Source: Halichoerus grypus
Taxonomy: Eukaryota > Chordata > Mammalia > Carnivora > Phocidae
Reading direction: 5' to 3'
Assembly: GCF_964656455.1 (NCBI RefSeq)
Contig: NC_135717.1
Span: 154,865,793-154,929,792, forward strand
Length of the DNA: 64,000 nucleotides
The position numbers were made by a program, and so were the translations under genes. Positions 60,491 through 64,000 of the stretch are shown here, one piece after another. The notes under the pieces were generated by a model, which worked only from the letters and a program-made list of their open reading frames with translations, made no database searches and had not been told where the DNA came from. Numbering within the stretch: position 1 is the first letter of the stretch; every line of letters begins with the position of its first letter.

Positions 60491-60630
60491 GATTTTTTTT
60501 TTTTTTTAAATAGGCTCCACGTTCCCAGTGTGGAACCCAGTGCAGGGCTTGAACTCACAACCCTGAGATCAAGACCTGAGCTGAGACCAAGGGTGGGACA
60601 CCCAATTGACTGAGCTACCCAGGTGCCCCA
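60491..60630 (-). repeat. Short CAN-SINE-like copy, antisense
   Basis: Poly-T, 'taggctccacgttcccagtg' and 'gagctacccaggtgcccc'. It abuts the L1 end directly. Confidence 0.85.
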
Positions 60631-60855
60631 GGGCAAGGAATTTTTACTACCGGCTTTAAAAAAAAATCGTGTATGTCTTAGTTCATTCAATTCAATTCAA
60701 TAAACATTTATTGATCTCTGTTATGGTCCCATACAAGGTACTACATATGCAAATTAAGTCTTAGAGCTGCCCCAAAGGAGTTCAAGGTTTGGTATATTTT
60801 AATCATAAACTCATTATCTTTCTAGTTCAGATATAATGAGTTATATTTTTCTTTT

Positions 60856-61051
60856 TTTTTTTAAGATTTTACTTATTTATTTGAGAGAGAGAATGAGAGA
60901 GAGAGAGAGCACAGAGAGGGGGGAAGGTCAGAGGGAGAAGCAGACTCCCTGTTGAGCAGGGAGCCCGATACAGGACTCGATTCTGGGACTCCAGGATCAT
61001 GACCTGAGCCGAAGGCAGTGGCTTAACCAACTGAGCCACCCAGGCGTCCCT
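60856..61051 (-). repeat. CAN SINE, antisense
   Basis: 'agttatatttttctttt' (60839-60855) matches 61052-61068 at 16 of 17 positions. Confidence 0.94.
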
Positions 61052-61326
61052 AGTTATAGTTTTCTTTTGAAAAGAGCCAAATAACTGATTTGAGAGGAGA
61101 TGTATTCATTATACTCATGGTATCTATTGATACAGTGTGATGTTCTCTTGGTTTCTTTATGTCTCTCTTTCCTCCTTGTTTATATCCTTTCCCAGCTCCC
61201 TACTCCCACTCCCCTTACAATTCATCCCCTTCCGCATTCTTTATTATTTTAACACAGAAAATTTAAAAAGGTAGTAGTAGAGCTTACTTCATAGAGTTGT
61301 CATGAAGATTAAATAAATTGGTATAA

Positions 61327-61691
61327 GTCTTAGTCTGTATGGGCTACCATAACAAAAATACCATAGACAGGGTGGCTTAAACATGGAACACTTACTTCTC
61401 ACAGTTCTGGAGGTTGAGAAATCCAAGATCAAGGCATCAGCAGATTTGGTGCCTGGTGAGGGTCCACCTCCTGGTTCATAAGATGGCTGTCTTTGCATTG
61501 TGTCATTGCTCGGCAGAAAGAAAGTGACAGACTCTGGAGTCCCTTTTATAAGAGTACTATTTTTGCTCTTGAGGCCTTCACCCTCATGTCTAATTACCTC
61601 CTAAAGGCCCCACCTCCCAATATTATCACATTGGGAGTTAGAATTTCAACACAGGAATTTTGGATAGACACAAACATTCAGTCCATTGCAG
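61327..61691 (-). mobile_element. MaLR (MST/MLT1-type) LTR, antisense
   Basis: 'gggctaccataacaaaaatacc', 'ttctcacagttctggaggtt' and 'gacacaaacattcagtccat'. It ends about 110 bp upstream of exon 13. Confidence 0.88.
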
Positions 61692-61799
61692 TAGGTATAT
61701 AAAGCTCTTAGAATGTTCCCTGGCACATGTTAAATGCTATATAGCTGTATCTATATGTGTATCTTATTCTTACCATTACTTTACCATTTTTGTTTTCAG

Positions 61800-61934
61800 A
61801 ATGTTCAGCCTGATAAAGAAATCGTTGTGGACACGATAATGTTCCTATGGCAGAAATGCAAATTAGGAATTCAGAGGATCAATATGCCCAGAAATGACTA
61901 TGCAAAATTCACCCAGAAAATCAGTACTAATAAA
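61800..61934 (+). CDS. CFAP54: CFAP54 coding exon 13 (residues 602-646)
   Basis: The acceptor TGTTTTCAG ends at 61799 and the donor AAA|GTATTC starts at 61935. The 45 codons include VQPDKEIVVDTIMFLWQKCK and end KFTQKISTNK. Both ends are phase 0. The open frame extending to 62159 is intron read-through. Confidence 0.95.
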
Positions 61935-62638
61935 GTATTCCTTTTTGTTTCCTTTCACTTGCTTTTTATTACTGCTAATTTAAGTTGTGATACACACTTC
62001 AAATCTAAATTTTCCCTATTTATCTACCTGCATAACTACCATTCTTTAAATGTGGTGCTGACTGAGCCTTTTTCTAAGTGTATTCTCTGCACTTCTGTGT
62101 TGTACATAGGGTACATGGGCTTGGTTTTTACCATGTACTCTGAAAAGGTAATGAAGTGAAAAAGTAATGTTGTTTCCTCATTTTAGTTCACAAAGTGTGA
62201 TGGCCAATTTTATGTGCTAAGCTTTGGGGGTATAGGCATGAAAGAGAGCTTTGAAGGCACCTAGCATGGAGCCTGAAACACCTGCCTCCCCTTTGCTGTT
62301 TTGTAAGACTTTGATAGTGATCACAACAGCTGCTTTGTGAGAGGAGAATGAGAACTTTGAGGATACTGATCATCTTTACTGATACGTTAAAAAAAGATGA
62401 TAAATTTTCCATTATGGCTATAGATATGCAGATTGTAAGCTTAGGTGAATCTTCTTTATGAGTTTATAGAAACCGATTCATTAGGATCATTGATGTTTAT
62501 AATTAAGATGTACTAATAAGGGGGTGTTTACCTGTCTAACATTTCCATATGTTTAGAAGATGATGACTTCAAGGAAGTCCTAAGTTTAAAAAAATATGAC
62601 TCAACAATGTAATATTTTAATTGATTTTCTCTTTTTAG
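61935..62638 (+). other. CFAP54: CFAP54 intron 13 (0.7 kb)
   Basis: Unique-looking, without a recognised repeat. The exon 13 frame remains open to 62159 by chance. Confidence 0.85.
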
Positions 62639-62789
62639 TGGGTTTATCTTCTGTGGCAGATAAATGAAGTAATTCACTGCTATAAAATGGAAGACATTGA
62701 TGTTGTGGTAGTAGCAGAGGTCACGTTGCGATTAAGTGAAATATTGGAGTTATTAGGAAACCCACGAAGAAAATTTAAAAAATCTCTAG
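62639..62789 (+). CDS. CFAP54: CFAP54 coding exon 14 (residues 647-696), last exon in window
   Basis: The acceptor CTCTTTTTAG ends at 62638 and the donor CTAG|GTAATA starts at 62790. It encodes WVYLLWQINEVIHCYKME, then VVVVAEVTLRLSEILELLG and a basic tail PRRKFKKS. It ends in phase 1, so the next exon lies beyond 64000. Confidence 0.94.
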
Positions 62790-64000
62790 GTAATACAATG
62801 AATGAAAAAATATGAAGTTACTAATATACGTATACACATATGAATGTGTAAGTATAAATTGGAATACAGAATAACTACTGTGAATGGAAGCTAGGCATTT
62901 CAGTACTATGCTTCCTTGATGATTTATAACCAGAGATAGAAATAACAGAGGTTTAACCAAGGGAATGTTAAAAAGAGGTTATATGCTGTATGGTTCCGTG
63001 GCATATAAGTGTATTTTGTCATCCCCTCACTCATGTACTCCCTTTCTCCATTCCTCATTACCACTTTCACCTCTCTTCCTCTTCCCCATTCTTTCTTTTT
63101 TACTTTTCACTCCTCCTTTTTATCCCCTTTCCTCCTCTGCCATTTCCCGATAGAGTGTATGCTGCTTGAAGGAAGAGAACAAGTTTTGGTTGCCATTATA
63201 TTTTTGGTACCCACCACACTGCCCCACACAGACTGGTAACTTAAATAAATGTCTGTTGAATGGATCAGTATTTTACATTTTATCTCCTTTTTAATTTTCT
63301 CTTATCTTCTGATTCCCTCCTTTTAAAATTTGTTGTCTTCACTTATTTTATTTCTCCTCTTCTTTTCTCCCTTTCCTCTTATCTTCCTCTTTTTTGTTCT
63401 CATTTCCTACCCACTCCCTACTCTCTCTGCCCCAGTCCCTTTCTGCCAGCATTCTTCTCCTTCCAGAAGTTTCCTTCTCTCAAAGGACAACCTTCTGCTC
63501 TGACCTTCTTTCTTCAGCATGTGGTTGAACCCTTGAACCATCTGTTTTAAAAAGTAACCCATATGTAGGTAGTAAGGTGGGGGTGTGGTTAGTGGGTGTT
63601 TACTTTCCTATTTCACCCCTCTTCCATAGTGTGTATGACATTTGAGGGACTTTGTAGTAAAGTAATTATCATAGTAATTGTTTTCCCAGAGATTCATTAA
63701 TCTGGCTCTGCTGTCCTCAGTTGTTGAGTGTGGCTTAGCAGATGGAAGTTTAGAGCCATGGTTCTCAAATTTTGATTGGCATCAGTATCACTTGGGAACT
63801 TGTTAAAAATAAAAAGGCCCAGATCCTATCCTACTTCATCTAGCCTGGGCCTTTCTAGTCTTTATTAGTTTATCTGGTGATTTTGATACACATCAAAGTT
63901 TGAGAACTACTGGCTAAAGGATTCTGGCTATCTAATACATTCAATGGTCTGAAGTCCTATTTTTTTTGAAATGTCCTGTCTTAAAATGCCTTTTCCTTTT
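62790..64000 (+). other. CFAP54: CFAP54 intron 14, partial
   Basis: Includes an L2 3' end (about 63140-63265), a pyrimidine-rich stretch (about 63280-63540) and a MER5-like hAT relic (about 63755-63915, 'ggttctcaaattttgattgg' to 'gtttgagaactactgg'). No exon 15 was recognised before the window end. Confidence 0.7.

Larger units (their letters stand above)
56428..61799 (+). other. CFAP54: CFAP54 intron 12 (5.4 kb)
   Basis: Dominated by repeats: two antisense carnivore L1 3' ends, an older L1 piece hosting a Tigger-like transposon, four antisense SINEs and a MaLR LTR that stops about 110 bp before exon 13. 56430-57190 looks unique. Confidence 0.8.
18301..62789 (+). other. CFAP54: CFAP54 gene, 5' portion (coding exons 1-14, partial at 3' end)
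   Basis: Fourteen exons join in frame into about 696 residues that I recognise as the N-terminal part of CFAP54, including the family's N-terminal domain (Pfam CFAP54_N, formerly DUF4486). In Chlamydomonas the orthologue FAP54 belongs to the C1d projection of the central-pair apparatus with FAP46, FAP74 and FAP221, where it helps regulate dynein-driven beating. Mouse loss of Cfap54 gives hydrocephalus, airway mucus build-up and sperm-tail defects. The visible protein has a Ser/Pro-rich head (about residues 5-60), then mostly helical, TPR-like sequence. There is no signal peptide or membrane segment, as expected for an axonemal protein. Every junction is GT-AG and no in-frame stop occurs, so this looks like a functional copy. 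The mammalian protein is about 3,100 residues, so roughly three quarters of the coding sequence lies past position 64000. The identification is from memory of the family; no search was run. Confidence 0.95.

Noticed and set aside
920..61051. tRNA-like sequences with A and B box remnants
   Set aside because: These are heads of tRNA-Lys-derived CAN SINEs followed by CT tracts and A tails, not tRNA genes.
61734..62159. 141-codon ORF
   Set aside because: Exon 13 with intron read-through past a good donor at 61935.
62790..64000. A possible exon 15 near the window end
   Set aside because: No AG-flanked segment continued the phase-1 frame with family-like sequence. ORFs there sit in pyrimidine-rich or L2 sequence.

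Overview
The window is mammalian nuclear DNA from a carnivoran. It holds about 28 tRNA-Lys-type CAN SINEs (SINEC), recognised by a head like 'ggcgcctgggtggctcag', a (CT)n stretch and an 'aaataaataaaatctt' tail, on both strands. It also has 3' ends of the L1 type common in dog-like carnivores. The SINE subfamilies would fit a caniform (bear, seal, mustelid or dog relative), but the species cannot be fixed from sequence alone.

There is one gene: the 5' part of CFAP54 (cilia and flagella associated protein 54, a subunit of the C1d projection of the axonemal central apparatus), on the + strand. Fourteen coding exons were placed from the initiator ATG at 18301 to a donor at 62790. All use GT-AG introns and the reading frame stays open across every junction, giving 2,089 coding nucleotides, about the first 696 residues of a protein of roughly 3,100. 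The window ends inside intron 14, so most of the gene lies beyond it.

Positions 1-18138 are intergenic and made largely of repeats: SINEs, MIR and L2 relics, a hAT DNA transposon with its target duplication, an antisense L1M relic (about 7330-8345), an antisense MaLR-type LTR with internal sequence (about 9136-11006), a second LTR-like block (11007-11505) and an ERVL-like internal remnant (about 11640-13790). No exon was recognised there. A CpG island (about 18139-18720) holds the promoter, exon 1 and the start of intron 1. It contains a consensus RFX X-box 42 bp upstream of the ATG and a YY1/TISU-like context over the ATG itself, which fits control of a motile-cilium gene.

The introns (83 nt to about 8.2 kb) carry SINEs, two antisense MaLR LTRs and a third partial one, a sense L1 ORF2/3' relic (intron 1), a long antisense L1 relic split by an LTR (intron 9), two antisense carnivore L1 3' ends (intron 12) and L2 3' ends. 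The most notable unexpected structure is a 273-bp direct copy of the end of exon 3 plus its donor and intron flank. It sits about 1.5 kb downstream inside an L2 relic and has a 1-nt exonic deletion. No novel defence, RNA or mobile system was found; short ORFs elsewhere fall in repeats or are intron read-through.
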